From: Trichomonas tenax
Lineage: Eukaryota > Parabasalia > Trichomonadida > Trichomonadidae
Direction of reading: 5' to 3'
Length of the DNA: 64,000 nucleotides
Assembly: GCA_023091735.1 (NCBI GenBank)
Contig: JALKBU010000075.1
Span: forward strand, 1-64,000
The notes below the pieces were generated by a model, which was given only the letters and a program-made list of their open reading frames with translations, searched no databases and was not told the origin of the DNA. The position numbers and the translations under genes are program-made. This document shows positions 1 through 9,661 of this stretch, one piece after another (positions within the stretch are counted from its first letter, which is position 1; each line of letters opens with the position of its first letter).

Positions 1-944
1 TGCACCGTCAGCAAAATACACGGACTGTTATCCTTGCTATTAGAAAGTACTAATACAACAAAATGATTCTACGAAATATTGAAAATACATCTTTTCGATG
101 TCATTTTATTGAATTTAGAATATCTATAAATTGCATACTCACATTTCATCATTTATTGATTTTTTCAAAAAATGCATTCAATTGGGGTTTAGCGATAAGC
201 GATTTTTGAAAAAAATCCACTGCCTCATAGCACCATCCAAATTTAGATTTGGTGATATATGCTTTACCTAATAACTTTAAATTTTATGCTCTATTAATAT
301 TGACAGAATATCTTTGATATTCGAAAAAATTAAATTTAATTTTCTTTTAATATTGGATTTTTTCAAAACTCAATCCATAGCACTAATCTCTAAAATGAGC
401 TAGTTATAATGTTAAAGTTATTCTGATATATCTTGCCTACGTGAGACTCTGATTGATTTTTAAAATTCGATATGATTATGATTTTTTCTTTCAAATATTT
501 GAATAGTTCATTCAAATTTAAAAATCAATCAGAGCTTCGAATATTAGGTTTTATCCTTTGCAATTAAACATAATACTGATACGCATTTTGAAAAATAGTG
601 CTATGAATTCAAACTTATAACTTTACATGTTGCGACGAAATTCGAAACTTTAATTTGGCAGATATTACTGTTATCGAAACATTATTCTAGATATATATTC
701 TACACATATAGTAGTATAGTACCATATAAGTTTTAAACTTGTGAGTCAATGCTATTCCAAGTTATAAAGGCAACAAAAAAAGTCGTGATTTATGGCATCC
801 TTAAGAACGAAGATTTAGAGGATTTGCAGAGTAAAAAATAGATTTTGTGGCCTATCGTTGTATGCACAGTTCCAATACATCCTTGAGTTGCTGTACTGGC
901 AATGGAAACATGACTGAAGTGATTATTGAGGTCGATCACGGCGA
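1..944. other. Gene-free AT-rich leader with an 18-bp inverted repeat
   Basis: I see no credible gene here. A perfect 18-bp inverted repeat has arms at 447-464 (reading CTCTGATTGATTTTTAAA) and 517-534, separated by 52 bp, so it could form a hairpin. Faint SDR-like remnants may begin near 790 but cannot be aligned by eye. Confidence 0.5.
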
Positions 945-1225
945 TTGAAGTGTCAAATTCAAACACACACTGCTGTCCGTGTTACAAACTTGAAACCAGG
1001 CCTTGTTGAGACAAACTTCAGTGTCGTTCGTTTCAAAGGTGATGAGGAGCGTGCTAAGAAGGTTTCAGGGATATCACAAAATTTCAGGGAATTCAGCCAC
1101 TCATTGGTGATGATATCGCTGATACAGCATTATATGCTGCACAAACATCATCTCACGTCCAGATTGCGGAAGTCTTGATCCTTGCTACTCACCAAGCAAG
1201 CGGCTCTGTTGTCCACAGACAATAA
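945..1225 (+). pseudogene. Short-chain dehydrogenase (YdfG-like SDR) pseudogene, C-terminal part
   Basis: Two reading frames together give the C-terminal third of a classical SDR oxidoreductase of the YdfG / 3-hydroxy acid dehydrogenase type, which are NADP-dependent cytosolic enzymes. The first frame (about 985-1062) reads VRVTNLKPGLVETNFS then VRFKGDEERAKKV, the characteristic substrate-loop region after the active site. A frameshift near 1063-1095, next to a repeated TTTCAGGGA, moves the match to another frame. That frame continues IQPLIGDDIADTALYAA, then HVQIAEVLILATHQASG, and ends with TAA at 1223-1225. The Rossmann glycine motif and the YxxxK active site are not recognisable upstream, so the 5' two thirds are lost or too decayed to see. 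It is a dead copy; an intact paralogue elsewhere in the genome is likely. Confidence 0.72.
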
Positions 1226-1464
1226 ATTCATTTACTAGTCCATAATAATTTTGATCTCTTTCTGACTAGCATAAAAGCGCGAAATCTATTAAAGTACATT
1301 ATTTCATACCACGTAGGGACATCATTCTCTTGAGTTGTTTTTAAAATGGGAATGAGATTGATGTCTTCCCCTGAAAAAAACTGTTTGCGCAGAGCCTTTA
1401 TGGTGAAAGTGAAGTAGTTACTGTGTAGATATAAATATTCACTTGCTTTTCCATGATGTAATTG

Positions 1465-1476
1465 TTGACATGTAAA
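1465..1476 (+). promoter_or_regulatory. TTGACATGTAAA motif upstream of the LisH-like gene
   Basis: One copy of a motif (TTGACATGTAAA; reverse TTTACATGTCAA) that recurs upstream of several genes here. It lies about 70 bp before the start codon at 1545. Its function is inferred only from recurrence. Confidence 0.3.
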
Positions 1477-1544
1477 ATGTCAAAAGTCAAAGACGATACC
1501 AATGTTTACATAACAGAAGAAAAAACGCAATTTAGAAAAAATAA

Positions 1545-2045
1545 ATGAGTGAGGAAATTATCGACAAACAGGAGCAAATAGATCAACTCACTGCGCAATA
1601 CATCGAAGAGAATGGTGGAAACAACGTGTTGTATGCTGAATACCTTAGAATGACAGCAGATCTCGCTGCGGAATCTGAAGCGACCTTTTTCGGTCACTTA
1701 GATCCAGATATCAGATTTACACCGAACGACAAGCCCTATATTGAGAGTTTGAAGTATGTTATCGCATTTCTTAAATCAAATAAAATGAAAGAAACGCTCA
1801 CAACGTTAAAAATCGAATATCCAGATCTCCCAACAAAAACAGGCTATGCAAGGCGTACAGAGGTTGACAGGACATGGGATAACTTACTAGAAACATCACA
1901 AAGACTCGGTCGCAGAAAATTCGAAAAAACAGTTAAGTTATTTTCAGATGAAATTGGCCTCGAGGAACCACAGCCCAAGAAGTCCAAGAAATCAAGTGAA
2001 AAAATGCCTTCTGAGAAGAAATCGCATCATTCACATCGCCATTAA
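1545..2045 (+). CDS. Small LisH-like protein with basic C-terminus
   Basis: A 166-residue protein of unknown function. Residues about 66-95 (YIESLKYVIAFLKSNKMKETL) have the helical pattern of a LisH dimerisation motif: a hydrophobic helix, then a short loop followed by a KETL..L helix. LisH motifs occur in centrosomal/basal-body proteins (FOP/OFD1 type), in WD-repeat co-repressors and in CTLH ubiquitin-ligase subunits. The last 30 residues are Lys/Ser-rich and end in a His-rich tail (HHSHRH), suggesting a nuclear or nucleic-acid-associated role, which is inference. It starts at the only in-frame ATG near the open frame, preceded by an A-rich stretch. It converges with the tetraspanin gene downstream. 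The LisH call is by eye and moderate. Confidence 0.75.
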   Translation: MSEEIIDKQEQIDQLTAQYIEENGGNNVLYAEYLRMTADLAAESEATFFGHLDPDIRFTPNDKPYIESLKYVIAFLKSNKMKETLTTLKIEYPDLPTKTGYARRTEVDRTWDNLLETSQRLGRRKFEKTVKLFSDEIGLEEPQPKKSKKSSEKMPSEKKSHHSHRH

Positions 2046-2365
2046 GACCTCTTTTAGGCACTCATTACATATATTATTCATATTTTGGTAGATTATTCAT
2101 TTTCTGATGTAAAAATTATATTTTCGATATCATATTTGACTATATGAATATAAATGATTAACAGCTTAGTAGCATATCATAGGCCCTGATAGAGCCGCCC
2201 TATTGCTTAATGCTACATATTGCTTTTACTATGGATGATCCAAAAAAATGGTAGGCACTACATTTTCTCACATGCTGGTTAACAAACAGCATAAATATAT
2301 GTTTTTGAATTGAAAACACTAATTATTTAGAAACATCACCGAAAGTTAAATAAAAAAGAATATCT
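2046..2365. other. Convergent 3' intergenic spacer
   Basis: A 320-bp AT-rich spacer between two convergent genes. It holds no reading frame, RNA gene or repeat that I can recognise. Confidence 0.5.
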
Positions 2366-3010
2366 CTAAATCAACTCCTGGTCAAGCATTGTTTCAACGT
2401 CTGGACTCTCTTCGTCTGCGTTGAATGTGAAAATAAGGTATATGTTTAATGTAACTAAAGCAACCACGAATGCTAATAGTACAAACATAGCATATCCAAG
2501 GAATTTGTAAGGATTTACAATTTTCTCTCTCAATTTATCTTGGCATGTTGTTAAAATATCAGTATTAGTTACATAGCAGAACTCATTTCTTCCTAGGTAA
2601 CGTGTCGGGTCATCATATCCACAGCAATTCAAATTTGATTGAAGATAATCGAGTGCATATCTGTAATAATTAATCTTCCATGTCTTTAAACCATCATCAA
2701 TGAGGAGCCTCTTTGGGAGCGTTATCAACAGACTTGGGAAAACCGCCATTATAATAAGTAAAATTGTGTTTGTTAATAAGTAAAAGATCAAACTCTTTGG
2801 TGGAAAAGCCTTTGCTATGTATCCGTTGAACAGTGTCATAAGGAAAACGCCGGATATAAGCACGTAAATGAAAATTTGCCAGTGGATTAATAAATCTTTC
2901 ACATAAGTTACGAGTTCTACTATGGCAATACCTGCGACAATGAGAAGCAGTATGATATCAAAGGTTAGCGTAGACGCTATCAACACTATCCTCAATGGAG
3001 TGTATTTCAT
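2366..3010 (-). CDS. Tetraspanin family membrane protein
   Basis: A 214-residue four-pass membrane protein. Hydrophobic segments lie at about 8-33, 44-63, 75-98 and 171-195, with a short loop between TM1 and TM2 and a large extracellular loop between TM3 and TM4. That loop carries the diagnostic CCG motif (residues 129-131) plus two further cysteines (about 145 and 156), the minimum set for the two disulphides of a tetraspanin large loop. Tetraspanins organise membrane microdomains. In trichomonads they form a sizeable surface family linked by published work to adherence and migration (family knowledge, not shown here). The length is usual for the family. The acidic C-terminal tail (NADEESPDVETMLDQELI) is cytosolic and contains a possible sorting signal. 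Confidence 0.9.
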   Translation of the reverse strand: MKYTPLRIVLIASTLTFDIILLLIVAGIAIVELVTYVKDLLIHWQIFIYVLISGVFLMTLFNGYIAKAFPPKSLIFYLLTNTILLIIMAVFPSLLITLPKRLLIDDGLKTWKINYYRYALDYLQSNLNCCGYDDPTRYLGRNEFCYVTNTDILTTCQDKLREKIVNPYKFLGYAMFVLLAFVVALVTLNIYLIFTFNADEESPDVETMLDQELI

Positions 3011-3149
3011 TTTTTAAATATATAGGGGATCGTTTTTTATTTTGGGGATATTAACCTTGTCAAATTGATGTATTAAAATCTCATTCATAAACATTATTGG
3101 TGACGTCAAATATTCCTATAATTATCATATCAATTATTGGATGATAGTC

Positions 3150-3478
3150 TTGTTAGGTAAAATAAAGAGTCACGAAAAAGTGATGTGTTTACATAGCAAA
3201 TGTAATTCATTTTGACATGTAAAATTAGTTAGCTAATTAGAATGTGTATTTATAAAGTTCAATTAGCTTGTTATAGCATCGGCAAATCTTATTAGAGAGT
3301 CTATTAAGCTTGATAGAGTTCATTTCAAGCTTGTTAGAGTGCGTATCAAGCTTGCTAGGGAGTCCAGTAAGGTTAATGGAATACCCTTTGTTACAATGGC
3401 AAACTTTACATGTCAAAACGTATTTAGAACTGCCATGTAAACACCTCACTTTTTCATGACTCTTTATTATACCCTACA
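3150..3478. mobile_element. 329-bp MITE with about 73-bp terminal inverted repeats and 15-bp target-site duplication
   Basis: The two ends (3150-3223 and 3405-3478) are inverted repeats of each other at roughly 80% identity by eye, sharing AATAAAGAGTCA, GAAAAAGTGA, GTGTTTACAT and TTTTGACATGTAAA. The element is flanked on both sides by the same 15 bp, TATTGGATGATAGTC (3135-3149 and 3479-3493), a convincing target-site duplication. It encodes no transposase, so it is a non-autonomous miniature inverted-repeat element. The long TSD does not fit Tc1/mariner (TA) and is longer than the 8-11 bp usual for MULEs. The termini carry the TGACATGTAAA and AAAAGTGA motifs that also occur upstream of genes here. 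Confidence 0.85.
3261..3380. repeat. Degenerate 21-bp tandem repeat inside the MITE
   Basis: Five to six imperfect copies of a 21-bp unit built around AAGCTTG(T/A)TAGAG. Read on the minus strand, every unit encodes seven residues ending in K (for example LDTHSNK, LEMNSIK, LNRLSNK). The array fills the centre of the MITE. An open frame of 70 codons covers it (3237-3449, minus), but I see no evidence that it is expressed. Confidence 0.7.
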
Positions 3479-3493
3479 TATTGGATGATAGTC

Positions 3494-3798
3494 GACTTAT
3501 AATTTAGCTTCTTCATAATGAAAAATTGTGGCGACTCGATGAATGAATAATCGTCACCCAATTTGAGACTTTTGTGGTAGGAGAGTACTGAACTGCATTG
3601 CGTTGAAATCACAGGGACTGAGACAAAATAGAAGAACATGCTTTTCTAAATTAATTTGTTAGACTCGTGATTTAAATCACTTTGAAAAAAATAATTGAGC
3701 TCTTTGATAAAATCTGATGTGCCGATGGTGTGTAGAGATAAGAAAACTCAAAAAGTGAATTAAATCTAAAACAAAGTGTCGAGAAAAATAAAAAAATA
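3494..3798. other. Spacer upstream of the GRAM-domain gene
   Basis: About 300 bp between the MITE and the next gene. It is AT-rich. I see no gene, RNA or strong repeat, and neither recurrent promoter motif occurs close to the downstream start. Confidence 0.45.
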
Positions 3799-4857
3799 AT
3801 GTCAAGCGATGTACCGTCTGAAGTCTCGAATTATGTGAAGAAAGGCTCCATCACAATCAAGCACGAGGAAAACGTCATTTACAGGACAACTTGCTGGTGC
3901 ACATTCACGAAGGGACAGTTCGCTGGCGAATCCATATTCACAAGAAACAGCCTTATTTTCGTACAAAAGGGAAATTCTGGCTGGGTTATTGAAATACAAT
4001 GGCATCAAATTATCAAAATGACACAAGAGCAAAGAAAATACAACGATAAAGGAATTTCTTTCATATTAGACAATCAAAATTCAATTTACTTATCAGCAAT
4101 GAAAGACAGAGATCTGTTTTGGTCTTACATTTTACTTTTAACAAATGCTGCCAAAAATCAAACTCCATCTTACGGATTTATTTCTAAGGACGAAGCTGAA
4201 GTCGTCAGAAGGCTTACAATTTTGCGTGCTCCACATACAATGGAAGAAATGTTAACTGCTCACTTCAACGAAGTTTATAAATTATTAAAGAGCTCCGAGT
4301 TATGGAATGACGCTTTGACAACATGTGGATGTCATGATATCATCTTTGGGAGATGGAAGAAGACCCAGGATGGTATAACTCGATTTATTCAATATACTCA
4401 TCCAATGTTTCAACAAACATCTGTTAGCATTGTCCAGAAGCTCATGAAATCAGGGAAAACCGCATCTTTTGAATGTTTTATGAGGCTTTCAAGAGCTTCT
4501 GCCCAGAATTTCCTTCAAATACCAATTCAATACTTTATTAAGAGAGAACACAAAACACTACAATATCGTTGTGCTTACTCTCTAGATTGGATAACTGAAA
4601 CATGGGATAGAGAGTTTGTCGAAGCTGCAATATCGAGATTAATTTCTTCAAATTTCAATTTTATCAAATCTAAGATTATCAACGAAAAGTTTGATCAAGC
4701 TACGTTCGAAGGGCAATGGAGGAAACACCAACCATTTGTTTTGGTGATAATTGCTTTATTAATTACTTTACTCATTATGATTGTTTCGCCATCAGATATA
4801 AGTTGGTATAAGTTTTGCGCCGGTTTGATTGCCTTATTCATTTATTTTGTATTATAA
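3799..4857 (+). CDS. GRAM / VASt-like (StARkin) membrane-anchored lipid-transfer protein
   Basis: A 352-residue protein with the layout of the Lam/Ysp-GRAMD1 (Aster) sterol-transfer family. Residues about 30-125 form a GRAM domain: FAGESIFTRNSLIFVQ followed by a basic/hydrophobic strand pattern and IQWHQIIKMT. Residues about 145-295 resemble a VASt/StARkin fold, with a helical start (TMEEMLTAHFNEVYKLLKSS) then alternating strands. The last 45 residues contain two hydrophobic stretches (about 311-332 and 338-352), a C-terminal tail anchor. Such proteins sit at ER-plasma membrane contact sites and move sterols or other lipids. That role is inferred from architecture. The GRAM part is more certain than the VASt part. 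No signal peptide is present. Confidence 0.85.
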   Translation: MSSDVPSEVSNYVKKGSITIKHEENVIYRTTCWCTFTKGQFAGESIFTRNSLIFVQKGNSGWVIEIQWHQIIKMTQEQRKYNDKGISFILDNQNSIYLSAMKDRDLFWSYILLLTNAAKNQTPSYGFISKDEAEVVRRLTILRAPHTMEEMLTAHFNEVYKLLKSSELWNDALTTCGCHDIIFGRWKKTQDGITRFIQYTHPMFQQTSVSIVQKLMKSGKTASFECFMRLSRASAQNFLQIPIQYFIKREHKTLQYRCAYSLDWITETWDREFVEAAISRLISSNFNFIKSKIINEKFDQATFEGQWRKHQPFVLVIIALLITLLIMIVSPSDISWYKFCAGLIALFIYFVL

Positions 4858-4934
4858 AATTATTATGTTACAAAAAAAAACTTAGCATCAGAATATCAAC
4901 ATCTTTATAACAATATTTCAAATAAATAACATGC

Positions 4935-6209
4935 TTATGGGTTCTGGATCTGTGGGAAGAGATCTTTATTGTTCAAATCCACAGGTGTGTCATTTGTTGT
5001 GCCGGGAGTATAGTTATTAAGTTGATCAAGAACACCTTTTCTTAATTGAATCTTATTCGATAAATGATAATTGATGGCAACCGTTGAAGCAATGATTGCG
5101 ATACATGTAACCATATATGCGACGTATCCGAGTGTGTGTTCTTTATTATTTGAGAAAGGATCATTAACAGGGTCATTTTGTATAATTACAAGTGTTTTTG
5201 CATATTTCTTTTTAACTAAATTTGGACCTATTTTGACCTTCTTCTTTTCGGGGATCGGGATTGGTAACTTTGGAACAAGCCTCTGTAAGTCTGTTTGTAT
5301 TGTCATGTCAAAGTGGCAATCGGTTAAAATTGGCTTTTCAGCTGTACTGTGAACGATTTTGATTGCATTATCACGATTTTGATCAAAAACAGATTCTGTA
5401 ACAGTCAACGAGAACGGCGAGTTCCATAATATAGCTGACTCTTGTAATTTTTGGAAATTGCATGTATAAATTCCAGCAATTGCAAATCTCGTTCCATAGA
5501 TTGAATTTGGCTTCATATAGATGAAATTACATAAACCAAATTCAGTTTCACCATTATTTAAGTACCATGCACCTTGTGAAAATTTCGCTTGATTATCGAC
5601 GCATTCAATAATATTTGGAGCATCACAGTTCATGAAAGCTACTGTAGATCCGAAAGATTTTCCTATATTATCTGTGAAATTTGTGTTTGAAAGTTTTAAT
5701 TCGAAAATAATTGAGAAACTGCAGGCACCTCCTAAGTAATCTGCTTTGTTATCAGCAAATATGCAGTTCGATACTGTTGTATTTGAAGATCTTTCTGCTC
5801 TTATTGCACCACCAGATGATTTCGCGAAACAATCAACGAATAAGCAATTAAAAATATCAACAGGACAGAGTTCTGCATAGATTGCGCCTCCATCATGCAT
5901 AGTATTGGATGTGGAGCAGTGAATGAACGCAGTATTTTTGATTTTGAGCTGATCTGCTTTATCTCTAAAAGAGTTCTCGATGATAGTATAATTATCGCGC
6001 GAAATCTTAATTGCCGTATCCATTACATTGTGAAAACGAACTTTATTCACAGATATCGATGAAAGATACCCTGAACGGAAAATTATTGGAGAAGAGAACT
6101 GAGAAAACTTAGAATTTGTTAGATAAAGTGAGTTTTCTTTTCTTGGGTTCATTAATGGAGATCTTAAAGAAGACCCTAAAAACATTAATGAACGAATTGT
6201 TGAATTCAT
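4935..6209 (-). CDS. Pmp-like right-handed beta-helix surface protein with C-terminal membrane anchor
   Basis: A 424-residue protein built of short beta-helix rungs rich in Asn, Cys and Ser, with repeated motifs such as GGAIYAE, GGAIRAE and GGACSF and rungs of the type NCIFADNKA. This is the signature of the Pmp-like (Chlamydia polymorphic-membrane-protein-like) family greatly expanded in trichomonads. A single hydrophobic helix at about residues 363-385 (LGYVAYMVTCIAIIAS) is followed by a roughly 40-residue cytosolic tail ending DLFPQIQNP, giving a type-I-like surface topology. No typical N-terminal signal peptide is visible, so the N-terminus may be truncated. The gene is divergent from the DUF3447-like gene; the two starts are about 56 bp apart. 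A surface or adhesion role is inferred from the family. Confidence 0.85.
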   Translation of the reverse strand: MNSTIRSLMFLGSSLRSPLMNPRKENSLYLTNSKFSQFSSPIIFRSGYLSSISVNKVRFHNVMDTAIKISRDNYTIIENSFRDKADQLKIKNTAFIHCSTSNTMHDGGAIYAELCPVDIFNCLFVDCFAKSSGGAIRAERSSNTTVSNCIFADNKADYLGGACSFSIIFELKLSNTNFTDNIGKSFGSTVAFMNCDAPNIIECVDNQAKFSQGAWYLNNGETEFGLCNFIYMKPNSIYGTRFAIAGIYTCNFQKLQESAILWNSPFSLTVTESVFDQNRDNAIKIVHSTAEKPILTDCHFDMTIQTDLQRLVPKLPIPIPEKKKVKIGPNLVKKKYAKTLVIIQNDPVNDPFSNNKEHTLGYVAYMVTCIAIIASTVAINYHLSNKIQLRKGVLDQLNNYTPGTTNDTPVDLNNKDLFPQIQNP

Positions 6210-6265
6210 TAATGTTTGTCACCTTTTTTAAAAAATTGTCACATTTCATATTTTTTATATTGTGT
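6210..6265. promoter_or_regulatory. 56-bp divergent promoter with paired GTGACA/TGTCAC motifs
   Basis: The whole upstream space of two divergent genes. It holds TGTCACC followed by a T run at 6217-6229 (AAAAAAGGTGACA for the minus-strand gene, 8 nt from its ATG) and TTGTCACATTTCAT at 6236-6249 (17 nt from the plus-strand ATG). The same core lies close to other starts in the window, so both are candidate core-promoter elements. Confidence 0.45.
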
Positions 6266-7453
6266 ATGGCGAGACCAACAATTAATGATCTGTCAGATCT
6301 ACAACAGTTGATGTCACCAACGTTCGATTTTGAATCTCCCTTTCCTTCTGAATCTCCCATTATAAAAAAATTTGAAGAAATTAGTCCAAATGATAAATCA
6401 AAGAAAGATATTTTAAACTATATGATCGTTGAAATAATGCATATGATTGATATTAGACCTTGTAATGATGCTTATTTTAAAAATATCTTCCTAAATTCCT
6501 TATTTCAATTCAAAGCATCGCATAAAGTTCCGAAAATAATAAAAAGAGCGTTGAAAAATATGTCACCATTATAGGATCACATCTTTGGATGCCAATACTT
6601 ACTCGAATATTGTTTAAATAACAATATAATCACGAAAGACTTTGTATTATTAGCATCATCAAAGATTACATCTCCAGATATATACGCTGTCATACGTTAT
6701 AAAATGCAAGATATTAATCCAATCATGGATATTTTCACTTTAATTTCATTTTCTAATCGTACAGCTGTAACAACACTAATACACAATCGCGATGATGTCA
6801 AAAGTTACATCAAAGCTATATCAAATGACGACATTGACTTTTTTGTTTCACATTCAGAAGAACTAAGTGAATCTACTGTCTTTGGTCCATTGGAAATAGG
6901 TTGCCCACTCCTGCAGACATTCAACTTGTTGCAATATGCAGTTTTCAAAAACGCAACAAAAATAATCGAATTCCTTATAAATGAAAAGAAATTTTCGATG
7001 AACGGAATAGCTAAGTTTGCTGTCATGGCAGGTTATGAATCAGCTGAAACTATCTTTACTACATATTCACCAACAACGACCGACATCAAAGAAATGCTTG
7101 AACTATGCGTTCAGTATCAAAGAAGCGATATTATTGAATTCGTTGAGCAACATTATCCAGATATATGTTTATCTGATTTTGAAAAATTGAAGTACACATT
7201 GAAATATAACAACTTTCAGATATTCAGGGACATATTTGGTGAAGAAAATATAGGTCTTAATTACAGAAAGATATTTAGAGATAACTTTCAAGAATTGCTC
7301 CCAATTACTGTTGAATACAGCCGGAAAATCATTCGCGATTACCTTATTGAATTCAAAGCCATCGTAAGGAAGATGCTGGAGCACAAGTTTGACCCACCTC
7401 TATCAGATTTTCCAGGCTATCTAGATTTGGCAAGATCTCCTAATCTACAATAA
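6266..7453 (+). pseudogene. DUF3447/ankyrin-type protein interrupted by an in-frame TAG
   Basis: One continuous frame of about 395 codons, starting at ATG 6266, broken only by TAG at 6572-6574. The 102 codons before it (from MARPTINDLSDLQ) and the roughly 290 after it (from DHIFGCQYLLEYCLNN) read on in the same frame and look like one protein: the helical N-terminal region (DUF3447-like) that precedes ankyrin repeats in a large trichomonad family. Degenerate ankyrin-like helices occur in LLQYAVFKNATKIIEFLI and AGYESAETIFTTYSP. No run of canonical ankyrin repeats follows and the frame ends at TAA. It is either a recent pseudogene, two shorter proteins, a readthrough gene or a sequence error. 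Restart at the first in-frame ATG after the stop (6704) would give 249 residues. Divergent with the Pmp-like gene. Confidence 0.75.
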
Positions 7454-9024
7454 CCCCTTTGTTTGTAATATTAAATATTTTTATGTTACCATGTTTCTAA
7501 TAGATAGTTTTTCTTATAAAAACCATTATTTTTTTGGTTAAAAATCCATTAATTTTTTATTGATTTAGAACAAAACATCAATCTATCATAGAATCATCCA
7601 ATTTTAAATTAATCATTGGAATGTATTATTGTTTCATAAGATATTGTATATAACAAAAATCATATACCCCACCTTCCCTAACATTGGAAAATTTTCATGA
7701 CCCCTTACCCATGAACTAAACAACAAATTTTGTTAGGTAAGTCGAAATAAAACTTAAATAATTGAAAGCAAACAATGAGGTGTAAATATGTACATGTTTC
7801 TGCATATGAATACATGCTTAACACCGTGCAAAATAAGAAGATTGAAATTTTTATAAAATTAAGAATTTAGCTTAAAAACTTTCTTACTTGTTATAAGATA
7901 GCTATTGGCAATGTGGTATTCACATGTACTAAAATATTATTTTTAATTTTGTAAAAAGAAGTAAATTTAAGATTTATCTATGAAAAATATACTTGATTTA
8001 ACCAAATACTGATATAATATTAAACAGCATCAACACATTCTATTTTATGTTATATTTGTTAAATTTTAGCAATTCTGATAATTGTGATAAAATTATAAAT
8101 TTGATCGATGTATTATTATCGCATAGTACAGGCTTGGTATAAATATAAGAATTGTAATTATTGTAGGCAATGAAATCAGATATATGGAAATTATTATTGT
8201 GCAAATTAATTATTACAATGTGTATAGATAATTTACAAATAACACGTGAAAGGCATGTCATAATTAGATCCAATTTGTATATCTAAATAATTATATCATG
8301 ACTTATACACTGAAAAACAATAACAAGTATAAATCCGGAGAATGAATGTGCAAATGAAAGGATATAGTCGCAGTGCAATTGTGGATATGAATAGCCAGAC
8401 TAAATTCTAGATTAAGAAAATTTGCCGAAGGAAATAAAGAACAAATATGCAATTAATAGGTAATATCAGTATAGCAGCAGTGATGAGATATCGACCAGAT
8501 ACTAAAAATGCATAAAAGCAGATAATTATTTCTGATATAAAAATCGCTTTGCTTGTATTGATGAAATTTAAAAGAATGATTGACTGAGGTTTCTGAATGT
8601 AATTGGTGAATGGATGGAGATGTTAATTTGGAAGAAATAGATGACAATGAAGGGTTGTCTGCTTAATCATAAATAATGAAAAGTGACATTTTATCAGAGC
8701 AGAGAAGATAATGTAAGAAGATATTGTCATGACTTGGCATTGATGATATGGACGTAGACTTCGTAAGAATTCGCGTTATTGGATTGCATAGAATGAAAAC
8801 ATTAAATTATTTCAATTTCGTAAATTTAGGACATTTTGATTCGGCAACAATTGAAATTGAGGCGGGATATACAACAGTCAGCTTAAATGACAATCATTAA
8901 GAAATAAAAATGAGCGGAAATTAGAAAAAAGATCGAAATTATTTCATTATATTTTATTTGTCTTATTCTGAATAATGATAGGAAGTTGAAATTATGTACC
9001 AATAGCTATCGTTATTACATCGCA
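7454..9024. other. Gene-free AT-rich region
   Basis: I find no supported gene. Short frames on the minus strand (around 8040-8650) lack family features. A copy of TTGTTAGGTAA at 7730-7740 is identical to the left terminus of the MITE at 3150 and could be a solo end. GAAAAGTGACA near 8679-8690 matches the GTGACA motif but has no gene next to it. Confidence 0.5.
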
Positions 9025-9389
9025 GAGATAACCTCGATTAACAAAGTGTTTGCTCTTCTCTGTAATCTCTTGTGCTGCGTGCAGCTGTACCTCATTATAT
9101 AGCTGCACGCCGCACCAGAGACCCCCAGAGAAGAGCAAATTCAGAAGAAAACTTTCTTTTCGATCTTATCTCTGAGACCACCGATTTCTGTCGCTTCTTC
9201 AGCTATAGAATGAGGTACAGCTGCACGCAGCACAAGAGATTACAGAGAAGAGCAAACACTTTGTTAATCGAAGTTATCTCGAATTGAAAACTGATTTCTG
9301 CCGACTCTCGAGTGGGTGATTGCCTCGCCTTGCTATTTGACCAAGGCTTCACCCGCTGAAGAAGTGGCAGAAATCTGTCCTCTCAGAGA
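9025..9389. repeat. Nested fold-back (inverted repeat) array
   Basis: The arms at 9025-9104 and 9201-9280 are inverted copies over 80 bp with only about two differences, so the pair would form a long hairpin. A third, partial inverted copy (9101-9138) pairs with the left arm from about 9049, sharing GCTCTTCTCTG and the GTGCAGCT core. A second, 35-bp inverted pair (9169-9203 with 9355-9389, about 85% identical) overlaps the right side. The segment has visibly higher GC than its surroundings. No coding capacity and no clear target-site duplication were found. It looks like fold-back mobile DNA. Confidence 0.85.
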
Positions 9390-9661
9390 TGACTCCAATA
9401 TCCAAGTTTTTTGCGGAAACTGATTCCAATTAAGCCAGTTAATTTTTGTACTTTGGACAAAACAGAGAACAAACCAAAGTATGCTGACATTGATGAAGAC
9501 AGCCATTGGAGAGTGGCGAAAGGAAAGCGCGCGCTAGGGGATGGGGTAGAAGTGTCTTGATCAATGGCCAATAGGTGGAAAAGGAGCGGGTTGAGGCAGG
9601 CAATGAATTCAATTAGTTCTGCCAAACCGCTATAACCTCTGGCAAACTGGTCGAATGATCT
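9390..9661. other. Higher-GC segment of unknown origin
   Basis: This continues the compositional bump of the fold-back array. An open minus-strand stretch (9383-9625) lacks an ATG start and any recognisable domain. It may belong to the same mobile or foreign segment. Confidence 0.35.

Noticed and set aside
3237..3449. A 70-codon minus-strand frame inside the MITE as a gene
   Set aside because: It lies wholly within an inverted-repeat element and is made of a degenerate 21-bp repeat. No family match or upstream signals.
9025..9389. CRISPR-like array
   Set aside because: The repeats are inverted and nested, with no regular spacers; the window is eukaryotic.
9383..9625. An 80-codon minus-strand frame as a gene
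   Set aside because: It starts with TTG, has no recognisable domain and overlaps the fold-back array.
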